From contig JAJRVI010000017.1 of NCBI GenBank assembly GCA_024277405.1, positions 1 to 6,167 on the forward strand: a stretch of DNA of 6,167 nucleotides. Reading direction: 5' to 3'. The notes beneath the pieces were generated by a model. That model saw only the letters and a list, made by a program, of their open reading frames with translations. It had not been told where the DNA came from and did no database searches. This DNA comes from Fidelibacterota bacterium (lineage in GTDB: Bacteria > Bipolaricaulota > Bipolaricaulia > Bipolaricaulales > Bipolaricaulaceae). Below, piece after piece: positions 1 to 6,059 of the stretch; position 1 is the stretch's first letter, and each line of letters begins with the position of its first letter. Made by a program: the position numbers and the translations under genes.

Positions 1-545
1 AGCTCGTACTCCTTCCCCCGGGGGACCAGCGGTCCCAGGGCATCGTGGGGATCCCCCTTACCGTCCCAGAGGCCGAGCCTCCGCGTGACCCGCCTTATGT
101 GGGTGTCCACCGGGAAATACGGCGCCCCCATCCCGAAGAGGAGCACGATCCCCGCGGTCTTCCTCCCCACTCCGGGGAGGGAGAGCAGCCACCGGTGTGC
201 CTCCCCCGGGGCCATTCCCCTCAGGAACTCCAGGGAAAGCTTCCCCCGCTCGGCCGCGATCCGCGCGAGGATCTCCTTGATCCTTCTGGCCCGTTGGCGG
301 TGGAGACCCGCCCCCCTGATGGCCTCCTCCACCGCGTCAATGGGCGCTTCCAGGAGGTCCTCCCACCGGGGGAAGCGCTCCTTGAGCTCGGAAAAGGCGC
401 GGTCGCGGTTGAGGTCCGAGGTATTCTGGGAAAGAATGGTGCCCACGAGGAGCGAAAGGAGATCCGCCCGGGGGCGCCACTCGATGGGCCCGTAGTGGCG
501 GCGCAGGCGGTCGGCGACCTCGGCCATCCTCTCCTTCGGGTCCAC
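1..545 (-). CDS. nth: Endonuclease III-family DNA glycosylase/AP lyase, partial (C-terminus off window)
   Basis: Base-excision repair enzyme of the HhH-GPD superfamily. It would remove oxidised pyrimidines from DNA and cleave the abasic site. I translated the minus strand by hand; 181 codons are present and the frame runs off the left edge still open. Residues 38-44 read LSQNTSD. The helix-hairpin-helix LPGVGRKTAG (123-132) holds the expected catalytic lysine K129, and VDTHIRRV (146-153) holds the catalytic aspartate D147. The segment that would carry the Cys4 iron-sulfur cluster of typical members is outside the window, so its presence cannot be judged. Start: an in-frame TAA lies just upstream, leaving GTG at 545 or ATG at 527. 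The GTG has no clear Shine-Dalgarno. The ATG has AAGGAG close by, but its spacing is short (3 nt). The gene diverges from the glycerate kinase with 27 nt between starts. The family call is firm; the exact subfamily is less so, because SQNTSD replaces the SAQATD of E. coli Nth. Confidence 0.88.
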   Translation of the reverse strand, partial: MDPKERMAEVADRLRRHYGPIEWRPRADLLSLLVGTILSQNTSDLNRDRAFSELKERFPRWEDLLEAPIDAVEEAIRGAGLHRQRARRIKEILARIAAERGKLSLEFLRGMAPGEAHRWLLSLPGVGRKTAGIVLLFGMGAPYFPVDTHIRRVTRRLGLWDGKGDPHDALGPLVPRGKEYE

Positions 546-558
546 GGCCGTAGCTTAG

Positions 559-564
559 AGGAGG
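559..564 (+). promoter_or_regulatory. Shine-Dalgarno of the glycerate kinase gene
   Basis: A perfect AGGAGG sits 8 nt before the ATG at 573. It fixes the start, although the reading frame stays open upstream to position 45. That upstream stretch is antisense to the endonuclease III gene and does not look like a conserved protein. Confidence 0.85.
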
Positions 565-572
565 GAGTACCG

Positions 573-1898
573 ATGGACAAGGATCTAAAGGACATCGCGC
601 GGGAGCTGATCCAGACGGGGATAGAGGCGGTGCGTCCCGGAGCGTGCGTGCGGCGTGCCCTCTCCCTCGAGGGAGATGCCCTCCGCGTGGGGGATCGCCG
701 CTACGACCTGCGGGGGATAGAACACATCTACGTCGTCGGGTTCGGGAAGGCGTCGGCGGACATGGCCCGCGCCGTGGAAGGGATCCTGGGCGAGCGGATC
801 TCCCAGGGCATCGTCATCACCGCCGACGGCTACCGGGTCCCTACCGGGATCGTGGATGTGCGCGAGGCGGGACATCCCATCCCCGATGGCCGGGGCATCG
901 CCGCCGCGGAGGAACTCCTCTCCCTCGTCCGGGGGGCGGGCGAACGCGATCTGGTGATAGTCCTCATCTCCGGCGGGGGATCGGCGCTCCTCACCGCCCC
1001 CGCGGAGGGGATCTCCCTGGAAGATCTGGCGAAAACGAACGAGCTCCTTTTGCGCTCCGGGGCCAGGATCCAGGAGATAAACGCCGTGAGGAAACACCTC
1101 TCCCGGGCCAAGGGGGGGCAGCTCGCCCGCCTGGCCCAGCCCGCCCGGGTCGTCTCCCTGGTGCTTTCGGATGTGGTGGGCGATCCCCTGGATTCCATCG
1201 CCTCGGGGCCCACCGTCCCCGATCCCACCACCTTCGCCGACGCCATCGGGGTCCTCAAGCGCCACGGGATCTGGGACGAGGTGCCGGAGGCCGTGCGGTG
1301 CCATCTGGAGCGGGGGGCATCGGGGAGGATCCCGGAGACCCCGAAGCCCGGCGACCCCTGTTTTTCCCGGGTGCAGAACGTGATCGTGGGCTCGGGGCGC
1401 CACGCCGCGGAGGCGGCGCTGAAAAGGGGGGAGGAACTCGGCTTTACGGGGCGGATCCTCACCACCACCCTGGAGGGGGAGGCCCGGGAGGTGGGGAAGG
1501 TGCTCGCGGCCATCGCCCGGGAGCTCCGGGCCCACGGACGCCCCCTCCCGCCCCCGGCGCTCCTCGTGCTAGCGGGGGAGACCACCGTCACGGTGCGGGG
1601 AGGAGGGAAGGGCGGGCGCAACCAGGAGCTCGCCCTTTCTGCCTCCATGGGGATCGAGGGTCTCGCGAACCTCGTGATCGCCTCGGTGGGGACCGACGGC
1701 CGCGATGGGCCCACCGATGCCGCGGGGGGGATCGTGGACGGGGGGACGGCGCGGCGGATCCGTGACGCGGGGCTCGACCCCGGGGAGCTCCTCCGGGATA
1801 ACGATTCCTACCGAGCCCTCTCCGCCGCCGGGGACCTCCTCGTGCTCGGCCCCACCGGCACCAACGTGGCCGACCTGCTCTTGATCCTCGCGGGTTAG
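573..1898 (+). CDS. gck: Glycerate 2-kinase, MOFRL family (class II glycerate kinase)
   Basis: Cytosolic kinase that phosphorylates D-glycerate with ATP to 2-phosphoglycerate, feeding glycerate from serine, glyoxylate or sugar-acid breakdown into lower glycolysis. It has 441 residues, a normal length for the family. The N-terminal DUF4147 domain shows GFGKAS (56-61, K59), GHPIPD (101-106), the glycine-rich SGGGSAL (134-140), NAVRKHLS (171-178) followed by AKGGQL, and LSDVVGDPLDSIASGPT (199-215). The C-terminal MOFRL domain shows GGKGGRNQELAL near residue 343, GTDGRDGPTDAAGG near 373 and GPTGTNVADL close to the end. All signature blocks are intact, so the enzyme should be active. The start at 573 is set by AGGAGG. 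It is not in an obvious operon: it diverges from the endonuclease III gene and converges on the VIT-fusion gene, overlapping its stop by 4 bp. Some relatives act in hydroxypyruvate or tartrate metabolism (TtuD-type), so the physiological substrate is inferred. The GarK/GlxK kinases belong to a different family. Confidence 0.94.
   Translation: MDKDLKDIARELIQTGIEAVRPGACVRRALSLEGDALRVGDRRYDLRGIEHIYVVGFGKASADMARAVEGILGERISQGIVITADGYRVPTGIVDVREAGHPIPDGRGIAAAEELLSLVRGAGERDLVIVLISGGGSALLTAPAEGISLEDLAKTNELLLRSGARIQEINAVRKHLSRAKGGQLARLAQPARVVSLVLSDVVGDPLDSIASGPTVPDPTTFADAIGVLKRHGIWDEVPEAVRCHLERGASGRIPETPKPGDPCFSRVQNVIVGSGRHAAEAALKRGEELGFTGRILTTTLEGEAREVGKVLAAIARELRAHGRPLPPPALLVLAGETTVTVRGGGKGGRNQELALSASMGIEGLANLVIASVGTDGRDGPTDAAGGIVDGGTARRIRDAGLDPGELLRDNDSYRALSAAGDLLVLGPTGTNVADLLLILAG
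661..676. repeat. 16-bp perfect palindrome inside the glycerate kinase gene
   Basis: TCTCCCTCGAGGGAGA reads identically on both strands. It lies 88 nt after the start codon and covers the codons for about L30-D35. It could be an operator-like site, but it also fits the window's preferred Leu-Glu-Gly codons. The palindrome is directly visible; a function is not shown. Confidence 0.3.
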
Positions 1899-2779
1899 GC
1901 CTCGATCCCGAGGAGGGTGCGGAGGAGCCAGCCGATGAGGAACGAAATCGCAGCCACCCCCATCCCGATGGCCGCCATCTCGAACAGCGTCCGCCGATAG
2001 GGCAGTCCCCGCACCACCGCCATGAAGAACGTGAACGCTCCCACCACCAGTAGCCCGTCGAAAAGCGAAAGCCCGAGGGCGAAGTACACGTTCCCCAGGA
2101 CGAAGAAGGGAAAGACCAGGAGGGCCACGGTGAGGATGTACGCGATCCCGGTATAGGTCGCGGCCCTGAGGGGTGACTTCGGTCCGCCCTCCGATTTGGT
2201 GGAGAGGTACTCCGAGGCCGCCATGGAGAGGGCGGCGGCGATCCCGGTGATGAGGGCCACGAGCCCCACCAGCCGCGACTGCCGCAGGGCCAGCGCAAGC
2301 CCCGCCAACGCGCCGATGAGCTCCACCAACGCGTCGTTTATCCCCAACACCATGGAGCTCAGATACCCCAAGCGCTCCTCGTCAATCCCCGCCATGAGGG
2401 CCGCCTCGTGCTCCTCCTCGTCGTGGACGATACCGGCGAGCTCGGGGACCTCGGCGGCGGCCTCCATGTACGCCGCCTCCGCCCGCTTCTCCCCCTCCTC
2501 CATGAGCTTCATGGCGAAGGTGATCCCGAAGATGCGGGCCAGGGCGAGGTAGAACCGGATCCTCCAGCGGTCCGGGGGGACATCGGCCCCGGTGTGGGCC
2601 CGGAGGGTGCGGTAGTGGGCGAGCTCCTCTTCCGAGAGCCGGAGCAACACCTCCCGGTTCTCCCCTCGTGCCATCCGGGCGAGGCCCCGGTAAACGTAGT
2701 GCTCGGTGATCTCGTTCCGCTGGAACTCGCGGAGCTTCTTCACCTGTTCCCGGCCCAGCTTCCCCATGCCCATCCCCAT
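1895..2779 (-). CDS. Ferritin-like (rubrerythrin-type) domain fused to a VIT1/CCC1-family iron/manganese transporter
   Basis: Predicted inner-membrane transporter of 294 residues with a cytosolic diiron-type domain. Residues 1-135 form a four-helix ferritin-like domain: E23 and E52xxH55 (EELAH) look like the first set of metal ligands, E94 or E97 and E121xxH124 (EEEH) the second. Residues 138-294 form the VIT1/CCC1 membrane domain. GINDALVELIGALAGL (146-161) carries D149 and E153, and SMAASEYLS (185-193) carries M186 and E190, matching the metal-path residues known in this family. Further hydrophobic segments lie near 209-235, 239-256 and 268-290. The architecture resembles MbfA/Erv-type membrane-bound ferritins, which export iron. 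Export of Fe(II) or Mn(II) is therefore the likely role, but direction and metal are inferred. Start: three in-frame ATGs occur at 2779, 2773 and 2767 (MGMGMG). GGAGG lies 4 nt before the first, and GGAG lies 6 nt before the second, so 2773 is equally plausible. The gene is 29 nt downstream of the SNF2 gene and probably shares its transcript. Confidence 0.9.
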   Translation of the reverse strand: MGMGMGKLGREQVKKLREFQRNEITEHYVYRGLARMARGENREVLLRLSEEELAHYRTLRAHTGADVPPDRWRIRFYLALARIFGITFAMKLMEEGEKRAEAAYMEAAAEVPELAGIVHDEEEHEAALMAGIDEERLGYLSSMVLGINDALVELIGALAGLALALRQSRLVGLVALITGIAAALSMAASEYLSTKSEGGPKSPLRAATYTGIAYILTVALLVFPFFVLGNVYFALGLSLFDGLLVVGAFTFFMAVVRGLPYRRTLFEMAAIGMGVAAISFLIGWLLRTLLGIEA

Positions 2780-2788
2780 CTCCCCTCC
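2780..2788 (-). promoter_or_regulatory. Purine-rich Shine-Dalgarno before the VIT-fusion gene
   Basis: On the minus strand GGGAGGGGAG runs directly into the first of three ATGs. The GGAGG core is 4 nt from the ATG at 2779 and 10 nt from the one at 2773; the second GGAG is 6 nt from 2773. The site supports translation from this cluster but leaves the exact start open. Confidence 0.6.
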
Positions 2789-2808
2789 CAGGGGGATCCC
2801 GGGGGATC

Positions 2809-5340
2809 TCACTCCGGGGGCCTCAGGAGCTCCAGGAGCTCCTCGCGGCTCCAGCGCATCTCCGTCCCCGTCACGGCCCCGATGACGCTCTCGGCGATAC
2901 CCTTCTTGCGCTCGAGGATCCGCGCGATCCTCTCCTCCAGGGTTCCCTGGGTGAGGATGCGGTAGACGTAGACGGTTTTGTCCTGGCCGATGCGGTGGAC
3001 GCGGTCGGTGGCCTGGTCCTCCACCGCGGGGTTCCACCACCGGTCCACGTGGAAGATATGGTTGGCCGCGGTGAGGTTGATCCCGTGTCCCGCCGCCCGG
3101 AGGCTGCACAGGGCCACCCGGGCCTCCCCGGAGTTGAACCGGGCGATGAGCTCGCCCCGGTTTTCGGTATCCCCCTGGATGCGGATGTAGGGGATCCCCC
3201 GCTCATCCAGCGCCCGCGCGAAAAGATCCAGCATCCCGAGGAAGTGGCTGAACAGCACCGCCGATTCGCCCCGCTCGAGGACCCCCTCCAGCTTCTCCAG
3301 CACGAGGTCGAACTTCTCCGATCGCCCATAGAGCCTTTCCGCGTCCCCGGTGACCAGGGCGGGGTGGTCGCAGATCTGCTTGAGCTTGGTGATCAAGGGG
3401 AGGATGCAGGTGGCCACGTCCACCTCCTCGCCGGCGCGGAGACGCTCGCGTATGGGCTCCACCTTCAAACGCTGGAACTCGGCGTACAGGGCCCGCTGCT
3501 CCTCGGTGAGCTCGCACCACTCCTCCATCTCGATCTTCTCGGGGAGGTCCTGCGCCACCTGGTCCTTGGTGCGGCGCAGGATGAAGGGCCTGATCTTGCG
3601 CACCAGGTCCTCCGCGGCCTCCCCCGCTTCCCCGCGGACCAGGGGCTTCTCATACCGCTCCACGAAGCCCCGGTGGCTCCCCAGATACCCCCGCATGAGG
3701 GAGTCGAACAGCGACCAGAGCTCCGCGGGACGGTTCTCGATGGGCGTCCCGGTCAGGGCCAGGCGGTGCACGGCGTTCAACGCCTTGATGGCCCGGGCCC
3801 GCTGGGTCCCCGGGTTCTTGATGAAAGAGGCCTCGTCCACCACCACGAAGTAGAAGGGGATCCCCTGGAGGAGGTCGATATCGTTGGCCACCGTCTCGAA
3901 ATTCGTGATGTAGATCCGCTCCCCGGGGTCGCCCCAGAGGTCCCGAGGGCGCCGGGGCCCGTGGTACACCACGGCCCGGCCGGGGAAGAACCGCTCCAGC
4001 TCCCGGGCCCAGAAGGGGATCACCGACTTGGGGCAGATCACCAGGCTCGGTCCCTGGGCCCCGTTCGTCTCGTAGGCCCAGCGCAGGGCGAGGATGGTCT
4101 GGAGCGTCTTCCCCAGGCCCATGTCGTCGGCGAGGATCCCGTGGAGGTGGTTCCTGATGAGCCAGGTGAGCCAGTGGATCCCGGCCCGTTGATACGGCCG
4201 GAGTTCCACCCCCTGGCTCCTCAGGTGCGCCTCTATCTCCGGTGTCAAGGAAAAATTCTCGTCCGCCTCGAATCCCTCGAGCCCCTCCAGGAACCGCTGG
4301 TACTCCCGCGCCACCTCGCGGATCCCGCCGATCTCCCGGACGAACTCCTCCAGGGACGAGAACCGCATGAGGGGGAGGCGGTAGCCGCGCTCCGTCCGCA
4401 CCACCCCCAGGGCCCGCAGCCTCCGGGATACCTCCCGGAAGAGCTTCCCATCGAACCGGACCCAGGTCTTCTCCGCCACCCGGACGAACCTCGGCTTCCT
4501 GCGGGCCTTGAGGACCTCCTCGGGTATCTCGAAGCCGCCGCACTCGAACCCCACCTGGACGTCGAGCCACCCCGGGGCGTCCACGTCGATCCGTACCCGG
4601 GGGCGCATCGGGCCTTCCAACACCCGGATCCCCGCCGCCTCCTCGGTGAGCACCGCCCTCATCTTGGTCTTCAGGAGCACCAGGTCCCGGGTGAAGAACT
4701 CGGGGATCTTGTGCTGGGGGATCACCCGCTCCCCCGCCTCCACCCAGGGGCGGATATCCGGGTCGAGCTCCCGGGGCAGGGGGCGGATGGTGTCCCCTAT
4801 CCAGGCGAACCGGCGGGGACCCCGTCCCAGGATCTCGAGCTCATCCTCCCTCAGCGTCCGCTCGCTCTCCCCGTCGTAATAGCCCGCCTTGACGCGCAGG
4901 CCCTCCTCCGGCCGGTAGTCCACCTCCAGGGCCGGCTCCAGCGGCTCCTCGGAGATCCGGAGCTTCCTCGCCCGGGGGGATTCCCGCACCTTGTACGGCT
5001 TCTTCCGCAGGTACTGGAGGACCGGGGGATAGACGTCACAGACGAGGGCGCCATCGTCCCGCACCGCGGGATCCAGGGAGCGCAGGGCGAGGAGGACCTC
5101 CACGTCCTCCCGGGGGATGGTGTAGGCCTTCCCGTTGAGTTCCACCCCCGCCCCGTAGTGCCACAGCGCCGGGACGTCCTCGATCCGGAACCTCTTCCCC
5201 TTGAGGACACCGTAGACGGCCACGAGGAACTTCCCCGCCCCGTCAAGATCCACGTGGAACTCCAGGGGGAGTTCCCCCACCGGGCGCTCGAGCCCTGCTA
5301 TCCGGCGGACGAGCCCGCGGATCCCGGAGAAGAGGGCCAT
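2809..5340 (-). CDS. SNF2-family DNA-dependent ATPase/helicase-like protein (bacterial SNF2, COG0553-type)
   Basis: An 843-residue double-stranded-DNA translocase of the Swi2/Snf2 type (superfamily 2). Residues 1 to about 375 form an accessory N-terminal region; parts of it (PQHKIPEFFTRDLVLLK, APGWLDVQVGFECGG) resemble the region that precedes the motor in large bacterial SNF2 proteins. The motor begins at LRPYQRAGIHWL, near 379. Walker A is DDMGLGKT (about 401-409), motif Ia VICPKSV, motif II VVVDEASFIKN (about 498-508, DEAS rather than the commoner DEAH or DEAQ) and motif III LTGTPIEN (about 527-535). The second RecA lobe has VLFSHFLGMLD, the motif V region AAGHGINLTAANHIFHVD and motif VI DRVHRIGQ (about 778-786). 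There is no SWIM zinc finger, methyltransferase or nuclease domain. Members remodel or strip protein-DNA complexes; the target here is unknown. Start: ATG 5340 is preceded by GGGGAGG at 11 nt, and the upstream HhH gene stops 2 nt before it. The open frame continues further upstream but only as an antisense-type shadow of that gene. Confidence 0.92.
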   Translation of the reverse strand: MALFSGIRGLVRRIAGLERPVGELPLEFHVDLDGAGKFLVAVYGVLKGKRFRIEDVPALWHYGAGVELNGKAYTIPREDVEVLLALRSLDPAVRDDGALVCDVYPPVLQYLRKKPYKVRESPRARKLRISEEPLEPALEVDYRPEEGLRVKAGYYDGESERTLREDELEILGRGPRRFAWIGDTIRPLPRELDPDIRPWVEAGERVIPQHKIPEFFTRDLVLLKTKMRAVLTEEAAGIRVLEGPMRPRVRIDVDAPGWLDVQVGFECGGFEIPEEVLKARRKPRFVRVAEKTWVRFDGKLFREVSRRLRALGVVRTERGYRLPLMRFSSLEEFVREIGGIREVAREYQRFLEGLEGFEADENFSLTPEIEAHLRSQGVELRPYQRAGIHWLTWLIRNHLHGILADDMGLGKTLQTILALRWAYETNGAQGPSLVICPKSVIPFWARELERFFPGRAVVYHGPRRPRDLWGDPGERIYITNFETVANDIDLLQGIPFYFVVVDEASFIKNPGTQRARAIKALNAVHRLALTGTPIENRPAELWSLFDSLMRGYLGSHRGFVERYEKPLVRGEAGEAAEDLVRKIRPFILRRTKDQVAQDLPEKIEMEEWCELTEEQRALYAEFQRLKVEPIRERLRAGEEVDVATCILPLITKLKQICDHPALVTGDAERLYGRSEKFDLVLEKLEGVLERGESAVLFSHFLGMLDLFARALDERGIPYIRIQGDTENRGELIARFNSGEARVALCSLRAAGHGINLTAANHIFHVDRWWNPAVEDQATDRVHRIGQDKTVYVYRILTQGTLEERIARILERKKGIAESVIGAVTGTEMRWSREELLELLRPPE
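2825..2843. repeat. 19-bp inverted repeat at the 3' end of the SNF2 gene
   Basis: AGGAGCTCC and GGAGCTCCT flank one central base, a perfect 9+1+9 inverted repeat. In RNA it could form about an 8-bp GC-rich stem with a 3-nt loop, some 14 nt before the SNF2 stop codon and 46 nt before the VIT-fusion start. No T-run follows, so it is not an intrinsic terminator. The codons spell EELLELL, so repetition of GAG-CTC-CTG alone could create it. Confidence 0.35.
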
Positions 5341-5342
5341 GG

Positions 5343-6059
5343 CTACCCGAACCTCCCCATGAGCTCCGCGAACCAGTCCGGGGGTTCCTCCCACTCGGGA
5401 AAGAGGCCGATGAGGTAACGCTCCACTAGGGCCCGGGCGTCGCCATCGCCGCGGTAGGCCCGGAGGAAATGATCCGGGGTCACGACCGCGAGCCAGCGGA
5501 TTCCCTCTTCGGCACGTTTCCTCAACGTCGTGAGCCCCCGGATCTCCGCCTCGAGCCGTGCCTTCCTCCGCTCGATACGCTCCCTCTTTCTGGCGAACAC
5601 GGCCGAGAATTCCTCCCGTTCGGGCGAGCCCTCCTCCATCAGGGAGGGGAGCCTCGATTTCATGTGGTCTATCCACTCGCGGATCGCCCGTTGGCGCCGT
5701 TCCCCGACACCCTGGACCCTGGAGCCCGCCTCCGCCAGGCTCTCCAGGGTCCCGTCGAAGCATGTGGACACGATCTCCTGGGCCAGCGCGGGGCCGATCC
5801 CGGAGAGCTTCCTCAACTCCCGGAGGACGATGGCCCTGCGGAGTTCGGCCGCGAACTCCCGCTCCAACTCGGCGACCCTTCCCTCGAGGGCGGCGAGGCG
5901 GGCCTTCAAGGCTTCGATCTCCCCGTCCAGCTTGTGCAGGGCAGCGCGGACTCGGTTCAGGTGCTGAGTGCCCCGGGCGGTGGCGTGATCGCGGGCCGCA
6001 CGCGCCCGGAGCTTCGCTAGGGGCAGGTTAGGGAGCACACCGATCCGCATGGCTTTCAT
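5343..6059 (-). CDS. Coiled-coil protein with a tandem helix-hairpin-helix core; predicted DNA-binding partner of the SNF2 ATPase
   Basis: I do not recognise a named family. From ATG 6059 the protein has 238 residues with no signal peptide or membrane segment, so it is probably cytosolic. Residues about 34-82 are a heptad-like helix (LKARLAALEGRVAELERE), a likely coiled coil. Residues 82-130 hold two HhH hairpins, KLSGIGPALAQEIV (84-97) and VQGVGERRQRAIREWI (115-130), the usual (HhH)2 fold for non-specific binding of the DNA backbone. A second very basic helix spans about 147-187 (RKRERIERRKARLEAE). The tail (188-238) is acidic and aromatic (PEWEEPPDWFAEL). The coil-(HhH)2-coil layout recalls the C-terminal part of bacterial kinase-HhH proteins (COG4248-like), but no kinase domain is present. 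No nuclease motif is visible. The gene lies 2 nt upstream of the SNF2 gene, implying a joint function. The start is uncertain: ATG 6059 and ATG 6050 both lack a Shine-Dalgarno, ATG 6113 gives a prefix that does not look coding, and codon use over the first 35 codons is less biased than in the rest of the gene. Confidence 0.75.
   Translation of the reverse strand: MKAMRIGVLPNLPLAKLRARAARDHATARGTQHLNRVRAALHKLDGEIEALKARLAALEGRVAELEREFAAELRRAIVLRELRKLSGIGPALAQEIVSTCFDGTLESLAEAGSRVQGVGERRQRAIREWIDHMKSRLPSLMEEGSPEREEFSAVFARKRERIERRKARLEAEIRGLTTLRKRAEEGIRWLAVVTPDHFLRAYRGDGDARALVERYLIGLFPEWEEPPDWFAELMGRFG
5352..5358 (-). promoter_or_regulatory. Shine-Dalgarno of the SNF2 gene, inside the end of the HhH gene
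   Basis: GGGGAGG on the minus strand lies 11 nt before the ATG at 5340 and within the last codons (MGRF) of the upstream HhH gene. With a 2-nt gap between stop and start, translational coupling of the two genes is likely. Confidence 0.6.

Noticed and set aside
45..572. N-terminal extension of the glycerate kinase frame
   Set aside because: It is antisense to the endonuclease III gene, is Pro/Gly/Arg-rich and lacks homology signals. AGGAGG fixes the start at 573.
2781..2796. Small hairpin (TCCCC/GGGGA) in the SNF2/VIT gap as a terminator
   Set aside because: The stem is only about 5 bp and no T-run follows in either direction. It overlaps the purine-rich ribosome site, which explains the sequence.
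2780..3109. N-terminal extension of the VIT-fusion frame into the SNF2 gene
   Set aside because: The extension is low-complexity and overlaps the conserved C-terminal SNF2 motifs. The ferritin-like domain begins right after the ATG cluster at 2765-2779.
2995..5418. Very long plus-strand open frame (807 codons) opposite the SNF2 gene
   Set aside because: It is the antisense shadow of a high-GC gene in which stops are rare. The translation is Pro/Gly/His/Leu-rich with no recognisable domain, whereas the minus strand carries all SNF2 motifs.
5341..5763. N-terminal extension of the SNF2 frame
   Set aside because: It overlaps the HhH gene in another frame and does not look like protein. ATG 5340 follows the HhH stop by 2 nt and has a ribosome site.
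2809..6059. Known phage-defence locus such as DISARM, which also contains a SNF2-type helicase
   Set aside because: No methyltransferase, PLD nuclease or DUF1998 partner is present in the window. The only partner gene is the HhH protein, so the assignment is not supported.
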